From: Lateolabrax maculatus
Taxonomy: Eukaryota > Chordata > Actinopteri > Acropomatiformes > Lateolabracidae
DNA: 64,000 nt
Direction: 5' to 3'
NCBI GenBank assembly: GCA_031216445.1
Contig: CM062218.1
Location: forward strand, 9,905,501-9,969,500
Under the pieces are notes generated by a model that had not been told where the DNA came from, ran no database searches, and worked only from the letters and a program-made list of their open reading frames with translations. The position numbers and the translations under genes are program-made. The stretch's first letter is position 1. Each line of letters begins with the position of its first letter. Below are positions 24,986 through 38,147 of the stretch, one piece after another.

Positions 24986-26640
24986 TGGGAGCTTTTATCT
25001 CAAACATTGATGTCGCAACGACCTGCAACTTCCCCTAGCACAGGAAAGCTGTCTGCGTGTGTGTGAGGAGAGTAAAGATGAAAACGAGTGAAAAAAGAAA
25101 CCGCTGGCTGTAACAGGAGAGATGGATGCGAGCTCACAAATACCCATGGACATTTTTTGTTTTTTCAGGGAAAGCTTCTCCTTCACTGTACAGCCGGGCG
25201 ACTAAGTAGCAGCTTTAATTAGGAAAATAACTTTTATCACTTCTAAGAGAAAGAAAAAGAGTTCCTTGAGGTATCTACCTTTTGAAAAATCTGACACCTG
25301 CTCTCGTAGGAAGAATGATAGCCTGAAGTTAAAACAAAAACTTGACACACAAGAATTTTAGGTGCCTCCAGACCTTGCCCGACAATTTAGGCCTAACCCC
25401 ACTATTTGTTGTCTGTGTCTTCTATAGCTCGTAGAAATTCAGAGTTAAAGCTTCGGGTCTTTTAGCCTAAAAGCCAAGAAATGGATACATGGTGATTTGC
25501 AAGAAAACTCCTGTGTCTCCCTTTTGGTGGTCCCTGATGCATTATTATCATTCAATTGCTGGGATTATTTTTTTTAGCTAAAATTGTGCTGCCCTGTTTT
25601 TATTGTAAAATAGTTCCTATTTTCTTTATTGCTGAAATTTTTCCAGCTAATTTTCATCCCAGGCAAAATGATTATTGTTCAATCTGTCTTGTTGACAAGG
25701 TTCTTGATTGTATTAATGCAGAATGGGATTCTGTAGTAATTCTCTTAGAGCTAGTTGTCTACCTCTGTAGTCCCTCTGGGCAGGCCAAAAGTCTCATAAC
25801 CATCCGCTCTCTGTCTGTGTATATCCGTGTGCATGTGTGTGTGTAGCGCTCCGTTGTTATGCAGGACAGAGGAAATGAAAGCTCAGACTGAGCCCCAAGG
25901 CTTTCTAAACTGTCTCAGTGTCCTTCACATGCATGTGTTTGTGTGTTGCTGTGTGTGTCTGGGGCTGAGCACATCTGCTCCCAGAAATAAGTGTGTGAGA
26001 AAACAAGTGAGTGCAGAAAATGAGGAAAGAATACACTCATGTTCGGTCTCCGTCTTGCTCCGTTATGCTCAAGGACCTACATGCACGCACGCATACACAG
26101 AGACGGACACCACACACATAAGCACATGCACGTATTGTAAGCACGCAGTGTAAGGAAGTGAATGAATCTCAGCTTTTATTGTGAAATATTGGGCAGCGCT
26201 GCCACCTCCTTCCTCTTTTTTGTTCTTTGTGTCCGTGTGTGTGTTCTTGAACTATTATCTATTTGTGTGTCTTGTGCACACGTGCGTATATTGTGTAGGG
26301 TTTAAATCTTTCTTTCCTAGAACCAACAAGAGCTCACATTGTCGCCAATGTGTACAATGTGTTACATCATGCAGGTGCTAGTGGCTATTACTTTTATTTA
26401 CTGTAACTGAATATATTTTCAGGGAAATGTCATGATTTAATTAAACAGTATTTTACTTAATGTATTGCTATTCAGTAACTAAAAAACTGTTTATTGTTCA
26501 CATTTCTACAACCCTGTGCGTGCGTGCGTGCGTGCGTGTGTGTGTGTGTGTGTAATTTCCTGGTTGTCCCCCAGCAACCCCCAGGCTCTGATCACAGGAA
26601 GTTGAGAGGAAGTTGTCAGGTCTCCACTACACAAACACAT

Positions 26641-26676
<36 letters not shown>

Positions 26677-29188
26677 TGCACTTCTCCCTCCTCCCACGCT
26701 TTCACACTAATAGGTGAAATGGTAGTGGTGAGCGAATAAAAGAGTGAAAAGGAGCAAGAGAGAAGGGGAGGGGGCAGTGTTCAGGTGTGATTTTCTTTCT
26801 CCATGTGGTGCTCTCTTTCTTTGTCAAGTGCGAAAAGTCAGTGTGTTTCTACACTGCCATCTCTCACCCTCTTTCCCGCTCAGTCCCTCTCTGTGAGGTT
26901 ACTGCCACTCTTCAGCTAACTAATGGACCATTCACACATACGGACTCAAAAGATGGGGGAGAAACACACTGATATTCTTTGTGAACGGGACTTGGTGTTG
27001 CAGTCCGGCGCCGCTCTCCGAGCTACAGAGATTTAAAAGGTGCTCAGCGGCACTGCAGGGGAAAGCTGCAAATTTAAGAAAATGGTTTCTACAACGCATA
27101 CCGCAAGAAAAGCTATTTCGTACTCTTGAAACAAACTACACAACAAGAATTGAACAACAGCAGTACGGTCTGATCGCTGGTTTATGTGATTGGCCACCGC
27201 AGTGTGACGTCTGGTTGCATTTCTCCGAGAGTTGATTCTGTTTCAACTTTTCACCGCAGGGCCATTTCTCAAATACATAACCCCCATTCAAATGAATGGT
27301 AGGACAGCCTGAGAAAGAATGTATTAAGATACGTTTCAGTAACCTGGTTATTGTTTCCTCTCCGTGGTAGACCGATTTCTTAGAGGTCTTGCTAAGGAAA
27401 CTGGAGGAAAGGATTAAAAGAAACCTGGTTAACAAAACCAGATTTCTGTTGGAGAAACCTGATGTTGTGGCCACATACTACACACTTAACTGGCTTTATA
27501 ATGGTGCTTTAACATGTACACATGCACAAGATATATACAAAATACCATCGTAAAAATATGCTGAAGAAGTCAGTTTCCATAGCTGAGCTGCAGATTATTT
27601 GTAAAATCCAGCAGTTGACGGTAGGAAAACCCACACCACAAGCATAAGGTACAGCTTTTCAGTGCAGCTTTGGAACAGCGTGCTGTGTTTGTGTCCTTAG
27701 TGTGTGGCACCAAACTGTTTCTGTCTTTTTGACCATTACAGTCAGTGTTTGTTAGGTGTGTGCCCTCGGTGTGCAGAGTTAAACTGTTTCTGATGGTTTC
27801 ACAGTAGATCAATATCCTGAGACAAACTTCATCATTATGTCTTTGAACACAAGCATGGAAAAGTCAGGGCCTCGGTGTTGAAATGCAAAGAATTATCAGG
27901 TTACTCTCTGAAACAGTTGTTTCAGGGGATTTAGATACATCATGTATGTCCTTCATGTGTCTATTTGTTAAACCAAAGTCGAATAGATCTTCATGCATTA
28001 AAAGTTGTTGTATATTCTCAGTAGGTCTGTAGTGTCGTTGTTTATTTAGTATTCATATTTTCTTGGTTTATGGTTTTGAGATGTGGTATCATCATGGACA
28101 TTTTCTCTTATTCTCTCTTGTTTGATACAATACTACATTCTTTTTTTACTCTTTGTTAAAAAAGGTTTTTCAAAACAAACACCTCTTTAATATAATATTT
28201 CTAGGATTTGGAAGAAAGCCCTTCAGTTATTTATCAGACACTGCTTTTGAAGTGTTTTTTCTTTTGTGTGCATGTGATGTGTTTGTATTATGTATCTCTA
28301 TATACTGTCAGTGTGTTTCCTTCGCTATTAAAGCCGTGATTTAATACTTTTATCGCAGCGTAAAATGTCTTTCCTTTTGGTTTTAAGAACTCCAGTTTAT
28401 TGTTTATTCAGTTTTTTTCTGTTGTTGTGTAATGCCTGCTGTGTGTGGTACTTAGTTGATGTACAGGAAGAAACTAAATGAAAATTTAATGAAGTTAGAT
28501 TATTTTTAAATAATGTAAGTGATTAGACACAACTGGTGGAACTAATCTTTTAATATGGTCATATTACAGTGTTTTTTATCATTAATTACGATCGTCTAGA
28601 ATTCAGTGAGAGATAATTGTAGTTCAATTGATCAATCCGTATTGGAGAATTGTGTGAATGTGTGTGTATTTTTTGTGTTTCCGCCATATATGTGTGTTTC
28701 TCTGTGTTAAGTTTTAATCCCTGTGAGGCACTTTTCTGGTTAAATACCATCTGATTTTGTACGTTGAAATGTGTTTTTTCTTTCCGTGCGTGTGTGATCC
28801 ATAAGGATCTATTTTCATTGGCAACTTTTGTCTCCTGAAGGCCAGTTTAACAATGATTATTACACACACTCCTCCCAGTCTGTCTGTGTGTGTGTTTACC
28901 ATGTGTGAAACTGTGCTCCCCCATGACAGTTGTGTGATTTATCCCTAAAGTTATAAATGAGATTTCAGACACATACCCACACATACACTCACAAGTGGCA
29001 TATAGCTGTTGACCACAATTTGCTCATTGCAAAAGTTGGTTAAGGTGACATCATCAGGGATGGTGAGAGAGACAGAGGGAGATCCATTTTTAAAGGCGCT
29101 TTCTTAGACGTGACCACACACACATGGTATGCTCCACACACACATTCACACACAGACAGAGTAGGCTCTAAGGACCATAGCAGGGGAG

Positions 29189-29189
<1 letters not shown>
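24515..29189. other. Non-coding stretch
   Basis: It contains (GT)n at 24943-24988, a CA tract at 26642-26672, and unique sequence at 25000-25240 with AGCTTTAATTAGG that could be conserved. No coding exon was supported. Confidence 0.5.
24943..24988. repeat. (GT)n microsatellite
   Basis: GT units with one TA interruption. Confidence 0.96.
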
Positions 29190-29226
<37 letters not shown>

Positions 29227-31950
29227 GCGTAAAGTTAAAATCCAGACAGTCATTCCAGAGGCCAGACTATTGAGTCTTATAAACTCTCAGGTCACAGATT
29301 ATTGAAGTAGCAGAAGAGATATACAGCCTGCGCTTGTGTGTGCCTTCTGTTTCACTATTTTACTAAAACATCACAAATTGCTGAAGAGAGCCAAAATTCC
29401 AGGCACACATATGAGCACACACCTGCACGTGTATATATTTATGTGCATAAGTGTCTGTGATTTAATGAAATAACACAGGTGTGTGTGAAAGATTTGGATG
29501 CAGTGTGTATGCCAGTACTAGCAGCCTGGGTCGGTGTATTTGTGTGTGTGTGTGTTGTAATGCTGATTTATTTCTGCATCATTTATAGCCCCATCGGGAA
29601 CTGAACCAGCAACCTCTTGGCAGCTATTTCATTGTAGTAGTAACATACACACAGACGGTCTATTGTGTGGGCTAAACTAACGAAATGTACCTTGTTTTAA
29701 CCTGCTAACCTCCAGCCATTTGGCCGTTAACGTTTGGAAAGCCTCGTAAGTTCAGATCTACTCCTTCACAGAAACTGAACAACCTGTTTTTACACTCCTT
29801 TGACCCACCTGTGGTTCTCGACACACACTTCAAAATAAAGTTTTATAGACTGTGGGTCCCAGGGTGTTAGTGAGATGAAAACAGCTAGTTTGTGTCATGC
29901 TGAGTAAGTCACAGTCGGAATAGTGGGTTTCTGTCCCTTTCTGTAACATTTTCTGTTTCACTGTCGTCTGTGTGTGTTGTAAAGTTAAAGAGTTAATTGA
30001 GCGTGAAAGCAGAAATTCAGCTGTTTCAATTTGTAGACCAGCTAAGAGAATCTCCCTTGGTGGAGTGAAAATCACTCTTCCCTTCTCTCAGTAGGTTTTG
30101 AGGTGTATTTGAACAGCCGTCTGAAACCAAAAGGGCTCAGTAGCCCAAGACCATGGTTATACTGGACGGCTCCCAGTTATGTGTTCATATCTGTGTGTAA
30201 CTGGTGCTAACCAGTGTTCCCAAAGGGGTAAACAGCCCTCCTACAGAATAGTATTCACACACACACACACACACACACAAACCCACACACACACACACTC
30301 AGTGCAGTGCTTCCCAGACCCTGTGTGGTGCAGTAATCCAATGTAGTTATTCGAGGTCAGACTCCTCTAATAGACTTTTAATAAAGTTTGTGTGGTGGGG
30401 GGCCTGGACTAGGAGTGTGTGAGTCTGTGTATATCTGTGCATGCAGGATGGATGAAGTGATCTTTTCTCTTGTCAGTCACGTAGAGTGATTTTAGCTGCT
30501 GTGCTATCAACATTTACGCCTTTACACACACACACACACACGCACACACATGCACACACACGCACAAACACACCAGGGTTCATGTAAGGATAGCCAAGAA
30601 GTAAGCGTAGAGAAAAAGAGATTGAGAAAGAGACAGCAACAGAGAGGATGCAGGGAAATGTAAGGTGGGTGGGAGCGAGAGATTAATTGAGAGAGCGAGA
30701 TGAAAGATGGACAGATAGGGAGAGGACCAGAGAGAGGGGAGGTGTGTTCACATCAGTTTGTGTGTGAGTGAGAGAGAGATCAGTATAGAGAGCAGTAGGC
30801 AGAGAGAGGAAGCTAGAGAGTGAAGGAGTAGGGGGGGGGGGGTCTCTTAACGACAGAGAGGTATTGAAATGTGAACCTCTGATTAAGTTTGACATTTAAG
30901 ATGACATATTTTGCATGCTGCTACCCCATTACAAATGAGTCCTACACTCTGGGAGAGTGTGTCTGCAAGTGAGTCTATACGTGTGTGTGTGTGTGTGTGT
31001 GTGTGTGTAAGGGAGAGAGAGATTTTTTTGATCCGTGGCAGGAATGAATTGGGCCCCCACTACAGAACAGATGAAGTGTGTGTGTGTGTAAGTTAAAGTT
31101 CTGGCATTGATTAGGGGCCTAGCAGGCAACTGAAAGCTTTTAGTCTTAAAATGGCAGGTGGACTCTGTCTCACAGTGATTTTATGTTGTCCCCCTCTCTC
31201 TCCTTTCCTTCTGTTCCTCTCCCAACCCCCCTCCATATCTTCAATTAGTCTCCTGCCTCTGCAAAATCAATTCCAAGCTGTTTCTTGTCCCCCCCCCCCC
31301 CCAAAAAAAAAAACAGACCTGCTGCCTTCGGCCGACTCTTTTCCCCTCTCATCCCCTTGTTTCTGGAAGAGGCCAGACACACCCGTCTCCCATCCAGCGC
31401 TCGAACTAAGCACCACATAGCAGCGTGCACTTGTGCGGCCGATTCCTATTATTATCCCACCGCTCTAAATAGTCTCGGTTTCACGGACTGATCTATTTTG
31501 TCTGTGTGGGTACTAAAACGGTCACGTGCGCGCTTTCATTAATATTTTCTTCAGCTGCTTTCATTCACTGACACGTAACCTAAAGCTACAAGCCATTTCA
31601 GCGTGACTGCCATTTTGTGCATCAGTGGCCTTCCTAGAAGTAATAATCTGTGACATTTTCATATAAATAAATGACTACTGAGTGATACAACAGTCATGAA
31701 AGCTTTAACATTTACAACAACAACAGCTGGTGTCTGCCAGATCCTTCCATGGGAAAAGTTGTTTTTTATGGACAGGATGTGAATTATTGCAGGTTTCTGG
31801 CAAAAACTTCGACAGCATTTATTTGGAGTTTAAAAAAAAAACAATATTTAATCAGGTCACAATGGATGAACATACAAAAAATGTACATACAGTGGTTTAT
31901 TTAATGGAAAATCCAATGGAAATGATTTTTTTTTTTTGTTGTGCTAAATT
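29190..31950. other. Non-coding stretch with GT/CA and AG tracts
   Basis: It contains (GT)n at 29190-29229, (AC)n at 30255-30298, an AG-rich stretch at 30600-30830 ending in a G homopolymer, (GT)n at 30981-31008, and CpG-containing unique sequence at 31320-31560. No coding exon was supported. Confidence 0.5.
29560..29665 (-). repeat. Possible relic of a tRNA-derived SINE
   Basis: On the minus strand, GGTTCAGTTCCC (29596-29607) resembles a pol III B box and is preceded by AGGTTGCT. No A box is recognisable, so this is weak. Confidence 0.3.
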
Positions 31951-31959
31951 ATTGGACAC

Positions 31960-32225
31960 ATTGGCTGTAGAGAAGAAACAATTAGCAAATGAAAATGAAT
32001 CTGCAACTATTTTGATTGACCCATCAATAATTTTCTGCATTTTTCAAGCAAAATTGTCAAACATTTGGTGGTTCCAGTGTGACAATTTGATCCATTTGCT
32101 CGTCTTACATTTTAATAGACAGAATATCTTTTAAAGTCATGGGCTTCGGCTACAGGAATTTTTGATGGACATTTTTGTACTATTTTATTTGCAAATTAAA
32201 TGATTGTTAGGTGCAGCCCTAATTG
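31960..32225 (+). repeat. Interspersed repeat, family A (copy 3)
   Basis: AAAATGAATCTGCAACTATT, TTTTTCAAGCAAAATTGTCA, ATTTGGTGGTTCCAG, TCTTACATTTTAATAGACAG and finally GTGCAGCCCTAA follow the order of the family. This is the most complete copy in the window. The 134-residue frame at 31730-32134 overlaps it and is not a gene. Confidence 0.75.
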
Positions 32226-32639
32226 ACTGATTGTTAAGTAATTTCTGACATCTTGATAAAATTGATGGAGCTCTTTACATATTACCTCTTCCATCTAGCA
32301 TCATCTACTAAATCTGAAAGTGAGTCTGCATAATCATCAGATGCTGAATCACATGTTCCATACATGTACCTGGAAATACATTTTACAAATGTTATGTCAT
32401 ATAAATATAAACTTAAAAATAAAATTTTCATTTCTGAAGCTCCCACATCCAAGCTGTGTATTAAGGGAAATGTAACGAGGAATGTTGAAATATGTTATGT
32501 ATTTGATTCCACATTAATTCATCAAATTTTCTACTTATTGTGAATCCATTTCATGTATTAAGTCTGCCATTTGGCCAGGACAGTTCGCCCCCACATGTCC
32601 ACACATACTCACTCACTGTCAGTGGCTCTTATTTATGTT

Positions 32640-33000
32640 TTCGGGTTGTTCGTACGTCCATCCTTCCCATTCTCGTGAATGCGACTTCTCATGAATGCCT
32701 GGAGAGAATTTCTTCAAATTTGGCTCAAATGTCCACATGGACTCAAGGATAAACTGATTAGATTTTGGTGGTCGAAGGTCAATGGCTCTGTGACCTTACA
32801 AAACACCTATTTGGCTGTAACTCAAGAATTCATACGCTTATTATGACAACATTTCACACAAATGTCTAATAGAATAAGAAGATGAAGAGATGACATTTTA
32901 TATCCAAAAGGTCAAAGGTCAACTTCACTGTAACATCATAATGTTCTGCAAAAACATTTTTCTGGCCATTATTCAACGCCATAGCTGGGAGGAACAGAAT
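32640..33000 (+). repeat. Abundant teleost interspersed repeat (AATTTGGCTCAAATGTCCAC type)
   Basis: TTCAAATTTGGCTCAAATGT, GACTCAAGGATAAACTGATT, AGATTTTGGTGGTCGAAGGT and GTAACTCAAGAATTCATACG occur in the order of a common fish repeat, ending near AACGCCATAGCTGGGAGGAA. Confidence 0.75.
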
Positions 33001-33884
33001 ATTTCACTCTTTGCCTCCTGTCTTTTTTCTCTCCTCCTGCATCCCCTTTGTTCTTATTTCTGTCTATTTCCTCAGACAATCTATCCTTTTTTGTTTTAAA
33101 TTGAGAAAAATTATTCTCTTTCCTGTCTAAAACCACTCCTCCCCTCCAATCTCCTGTCCTCTTTCCCCCTTCCGTTGACCATCCCTCTCTCATAGACAGG
33201 CCTTACTCTCTTTGTCTCTTATCTCTTCCTTCTTCTCTTAACCATACTCCACTACACTGAGGTCAGTGCGCCTCCTCTTCTCCATAAATGTGTATGTCTT
33301 TTCAAAAACCTACGAGAGATATAATAAATGGCAGCACAAGAAAAAAGTAAGGACGGATGATGACAAGCAGGAAACGTAGGGACAAAGACTGAGACAATAA
33401 TATGAAGAGACAGAATGACGATCGAGAAACAGAAAGACAAGCTTGAGAGATCTCTCTGTGTAACAAGACCTTGCCTTTAGCATTATTTCTTCATATGTTG
33501 CACATTAATCCTTTGTTTATGAAAGATGGAGATGCCAACTACAGTTGTCCCACGGGGAGGGGAAGAGCAGAGCTATCTGAAGGCAGCAGAAATATGTGAC
33601 TGTGTTAAGATTCGATATCAATCCTATCCATTGCACTGACTTAATAATATGCATTAAGAGAATAAGCTTGGAGTCACTGGGTGAAAATGGTTGAGATGTA
33701 CTGGTAATATATTTTTCCTATTGGTGAGCGCTAACTGATTTGATACATTCGTTTTAGTTGTTATGTGATGATCCTGTACACATTATGTGGCTGTGTTGGT
33801 GTTGCATATAATCTTCACGGATCTTGAAAGACCCTTTTTAGTGCATGAAAATTGGTGGTAGCGGTTTAACATCCATTGTCATTC

Positions 33885-34145
33885 ATGGTGCTGAAACGAT
33901 TAGTTGATAAATTGATTACTAAATTGACACAGAACTAATCCTCACCATTTTTTTTAAATCACCAATTGTTAAAGTAATTTATCAAGCAACAATGTCAATT
34001 ATTTTCTGGTTACAGCTTCTCAAATTTGAGTTTTTGCTGTTTTTATTTTATTGCAATATAACCGTATATACAAAACAAGTAATCTGAAGACATCATCTTG
34101 GGCTCATGGCAATTATGATAATGAATATTTTCTGATACACTGCAG
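33885..34145 (+). repeat. Interspersed repeat, family A (copy 4)
   Basis: GCTGAAACGATTAGTTGATA, GGTTACAGCTTCTCAAATTT, CAAAACAAGTAATCTGAAGA, CATCATCTTGGGCTCATGGC and AATGAATATTTTCTGA follow the family order, with an extra AT-rich segment. Confidence 0.7.
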
Positions 34146-34149
34146 TTGA

Positions 34150-37100
34150 TGGTAGTAAGAACATCAGAAGAAAGCAACATGATGTGATATCTACATTTTT
34201 TAGACTTTTCAATTAATAGCGGAGATGACTGTTACAGTACAACTGTGATAAAATGAAGTTCCTTAACATCAAGTTGCACGGAAAAACTTTCACATGTAAC
34301 ACAATCGAAATTTTCCAATATGGTTCCCCTACCTTGGCCAGATATTCGACATAGGCCTAAACTACAGAACATCCCGGTCGCCTCTCTGTGCATCCTTCAA
34401 CAGATGTCTTGGGGTGATTATTGGCAATTTCAGATAAAAGCTTCACTGGCGTCGGGGCTAATTGTAGTTGATGGAAATGATTAACTGTCGCATTTATCCT
34501 TGCAATGGTATTGAGGCCATTGTGGTGTATAGGGTCTAATTGTAGCTAGTAGCAGTAGTTGTTATGCGGTATGTTGTGGTGGGTTGTACCTAATTGTAGT
34601 TGATAGTAATGGTTCCAGTCTGTGTATACAGCCCGAAGCAGACAAAGGCTGTGCTGCGACATAGAGAGACACACACAGACACACACACACACACACGCGT
34701 GCGCACGTACGTACGCACACACAGATGCATACACCCAGAAACAGACACATACGCTACAGCCTTTTAACACACACCTCTTCTTCTTGCCCACATCCTGGAG
34801 CCTGCAAGTAGCACGTCAGAAGTATACAATGTGTGATGCCAATGTAAATAAATACTAGATGACAATATTACTTCCTGTTCTGTTGATTTCACGCTTCGTT
34901 AAAATCATTCAGAATTTTCTTATTATCACTTTGATTAACTTTGTAAGTCACCGCAGAAATCTTACGGGGCAGATGGAAACACAGTAAGGTCAGTCAGTGC
35001 TTCTTTGGTCGGGATTTCAGCTTCATTGCTTTACCACAACGATCTGTAGTTTTCCACTGCGTGTGTGTGTGCGTGTGTGCGAGTGGATGATGAATTCTGA
35101 CTGGGTGTGGTGAGCATCAGATGAGATTTTCCTCTGCTCCCTGCGCTCACACACACGCACACACACATGCACATGCAGACACACACAGTGAGTGCCAGGG
35201 CTGGTCTAGGCGTGGGCCCTTGCAGACATAAATTGCTTTATTTTAATAGTTGTATGGTAGAGAAAGAGGGAAAGAAAAAAATTTAAAATACTAGAAAGGC
35301 CAAAGAGAGAAAATTGGATTCAACAAAGAAAGCAGCTCTCTCTCTTTTTCTTCTCTTTTTCTGTGTCTGTGTGTGTTTAATTTTCTCTTTTCTTCCTAAT
35401 CCAATAGATTACATTACGGGGTTGTTAAAATATGGTCCTTTTTAATATGTTTATGTGTATGTACATGTGTTTGTTTATGGTTATCTGGTTATCTGTTTTC
35501 AACTACATTCCCTTTTACTTTTCTTTCTTTAGGAGTGTGTGTGTCTGTGTTGATTCGCCCATGCTTTGTTTGCGGTTTGCTATCAGTAAATAACAATAAG
35601 CGTTTATCTCTCACTCTAACACAGATTTAGTCACAGGGTCGCACGCATGGTATCTCACTTCCACGCACATCGTCAAACACGCGTTACTCACACAAAAACA
35701 CACACACACACGCACTCATTCAGTGCCTTTCCCCCTCATGTTGCATTGATCTAAAAGTGATCAGTTTCTGGCGTCCATCAGGCGTCTGTTGGGTTTGACT
35801 GTGTTTATTACCAAACACACACGCATACAAACACAGTGTATGGGTCAATGGGTTGACTGTGTTTACGACTGAATATGAACTGAACGACCACAAATAAACA
35901 CAAGCTCGCACTCACACACACGTGCGCGCACACACACACACACAGTATCTCTGTCTCTGTCATGACTGTTGTGAACAGAACGACCACAATTGTTCTCTTT
36001 TCAAACAAAAGAAACATTATGGTTTAACATAAAACACATGGTTGGTTATTTGATGGCTTTGTATAGTGATTATAAGGGAGAGAGGGGAGGGATGGTGGAA
36101 GAAGGGGAACGACAGAGGGAGAAAGGGGGCAGGAACAGAAAGAGATATTTTAATGATGGAATTACTCAAATTATTGTAGCAATTATTCTTGCATATGAAA
36201 GAGGGCAATAGAGAATAAAAAATAACTGAAATGCAAGGGAAATGCCTTGATAAGTGCTTTTTTAGTTTGAGAGAGGTATTTTACTGATTATAAATGAGCA
36301 TGGTGGTGAAAGAGGTTGAGGGAGAGAAAAAGGAGATGAGAGGGGGGTAAAAGTAAACTGGAATTTGAAATGAGAAAGAAAGGCAGACAAAAAGAGAATA
36401 AAGAAGAGAGAGAGGGAACCGAAGGACTGGAGGTGACACAGATAGAGTAGGAGAGACAGTGAGAGATGAGAAAAAGAGAATTTAGGAGCCAAAAAATGAA
36501 TGAAAGGCACGCAGAAAGAGATGCAAGGAAGAAAAAGAAATTTGGAGTGCTGGAGGGGATGAATTGCAGTCTGCCGCCTCCCTCATCCATCTTTCTGATA
36601 TGGGGTGTTGTGGTTTGATGTGGTTGTCTGTTGGCCATTCCCATCGTCTCTCCATCTCCCCCACTTCTGTCTGTGCCTCACCCTCTCTCTACCACCCCTC
36701 CTCTCCCTCGGCCTCGCAGCCTCTCTGATATGGTTTGGGTTTTGATGTGGTCATGTGTTGAAGATTCTCATGGATGGTTTCCATAGTGATAAAAAGATTC
36801 ACTCCCTGGTTTTTAAAAAAAAAAAAAAAAAGTTGCACTTAGGGATGCAACGAACATCCCAACACACACCCCTGAAAAATCTCTCACAGCTGAGATGTTT
36901 CTGATTTGCTGGGGCTGTTTTCCTTTGACGAGGTTTGTGGTTGAGGATCGTCCCAGATTTCAGCGTTCAAAGAAGTTTGTAAATTGAATCAAAGCTATTC
37001 TGTACACATACATCATTGTGAGAAAGTTGTATTTGTGTGTGTTTGCATGTAATCCTCAGTAAATTTTTTGAGTCCTGCCAACACCTTCTATCTCTTAGTC

Positions 37101-37269
37101 TTGATTTTAAGGGATTATGAAAATCTGCTTGATATTTTCATCCCCCAGTTCCTTCCTGTTTGCATAAACAATCCTTAGTCAACACGCCTAAAATACACGT
37201 ATAAGTTGAACAATAAAACAACAAATAACCTTTTCTGTCCCTCTCTTTGTTTTCTTTTCATCTTATCAG
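34150..37269. other. Non-coding stretch just upstream of the first trps1 coding exon
   Basis: It contains CA/GT tracts (34672-34725, 35140-35190, 35695-35715 and 35914-35945) and purine-rich DNA at 36080-36560. It ends in the pyrimidine-rich acceptor at 37230-37269. No upstream untranslated exon or TATA/initiator promoter could be assigned. Confidence 0.55.
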
Positions 37270-37956
37270 AGATGGTGAGGAAGAAGAATCCCCCTATCCG
37301 GAGTGTGGGAGGTGAGGAGGAGGAGGAAGAAGAGGGGAGGAGGCCAGCAGGAGAAGAGGAAGAGGAGGGAGAGGAGGAGGGGAGAGTAGGCGCAGAGGCC
37401 GAACGAATAAACCGGCCCTCTGAGCCAGAGTCCTCCGACCGGATCAGAGGAGATGAGGAGCAGGAAGAGGAGGAGGGAGAAAGCGAGTGCGTATCCTCAT
37501 CTGTCTCTCCCTCATCCGTTGGTGATCGCTACAGCAATGAGGAGAGAGGGGGGAGGCGAGGCGGAGGAGGGAGGGCCAAACAAGGAGGAGCGGCGCTGAC
37601 TGACAGACCCGAGAGCCAGTCGGAGCCCGAGGATGGGGAGAAGGGGGTAGACGACGGAGAGAGGAACGCAAGAGACACTACTCCTCTCCTCTCTGCTCCC
37701 CACCTCCTCCCCGGACAGGAAGGAGGGGAGGAGTCGACAACTGACACCCCTCCACTTTCTTCCAGCCCCTCTCCTAAGCTGCAGGACTTCAAGTGCAACG
37801 TGTGCGGTTACGGTTACTATGGCAACGACCCCGCTGACCTGGTGAAGCACTTTAGGAAGTATCACCTGGGTCTGCACAACCGCACACGTCAGGATGCCGC
37901 CCTCGACACACACATCCTGGCCCTCCACAACATGGCTCCCCATCACACACCTCTAG
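37270..37956 (+). CDS. trps1: trps1 first coding exon in window: N-terminus and zinc finger 1
   Basis: TRPS1 is a nuclear zinc-finger repressor that acts at GATA sites in cartilage, bone, hair and kidney development. The exon follows a pyrimidine-rich acceptor (AG at 37268-37269). The start is ATG at 37272, opening MVRKKNPP, which is nearly identical to the start of mammalian TRPS1. Residues 13-37 are almost all Glu and Gly, including a run of seven Glu at 15-21, and residues 38 to about 165 are acidic, Ser-rich and poorly conserved. Finger 1 has C175, C178, H193 and H198, in the strongly conserved context CGYGYYGNDP followed by KHFRKYHLGLHNRTRQD. The exon ends at donor GT 37957 in phase 1 (685 coding bases). 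Only AG precedes the ATG, so the Kozak context and 5' UTR depend on an upstream exon. Identity is very secure. The acidic tract differs from the mammalian sequence as I remember it. Confidence 0.96.
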
Positions 37957-38147
37957 GTAATTTCAGCTCTTTTGTTTTTTTTTTTTTTCAGTGTGCGCAG
38001 GGTGCACCAGCTTCTTGCATCAACAACTTGTTGATTGTTGGTCTGAAAGTTTTCCAGAAGTCAGACATGTCCTTGGATTGGCAGCCTGACCCCTGTTTGT
38101 TTATCCGCTTCTGTAAGTCTGACCGCTCCTTTTATTTCTGCTCCCAG
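37957..38147 (+). other. trps1 intron of 191 bp
   Basis: A GT-AG intron (gtaatt to cccag), phase 1. It has a poly-T run around 37977-37988 followed by an internal TTTCAG and a second run near the true acceptor. It contains no in-frame stop relative to the upstream exon. Confidence 0.9.

Noticed and set aside
31730..32134. 134-residue plus-strand frame
   Set aside because: It overlaps a family A interspersed repeat and has no recognisable protein domain or splice support.
35990..36664. Overlapping Ser/Leu/Phe-rich minus-strand frames
   Set aside because: They lie on purine-rich simple DNA and have no homology. The same holds for the frames at 47010-47351.
37512..37946. 144-residue open frame on the minus strand over the first trps1 coding exon
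   Set aside because: It is antisense to a clearly homologous exon and has no recognisable domain. Its openness follows from the biased composition of the exon.
37980..38147. Alternative acceptor at the TTTTTCAG near 37990 for the second coding exon
   Set aside because: It would make an intron of about 35 bp, too short to splice. The phase-1 joined frame also hits a stop before 38148, whereas the acceptor at 38146-38147 restores the TRPS1 frame.
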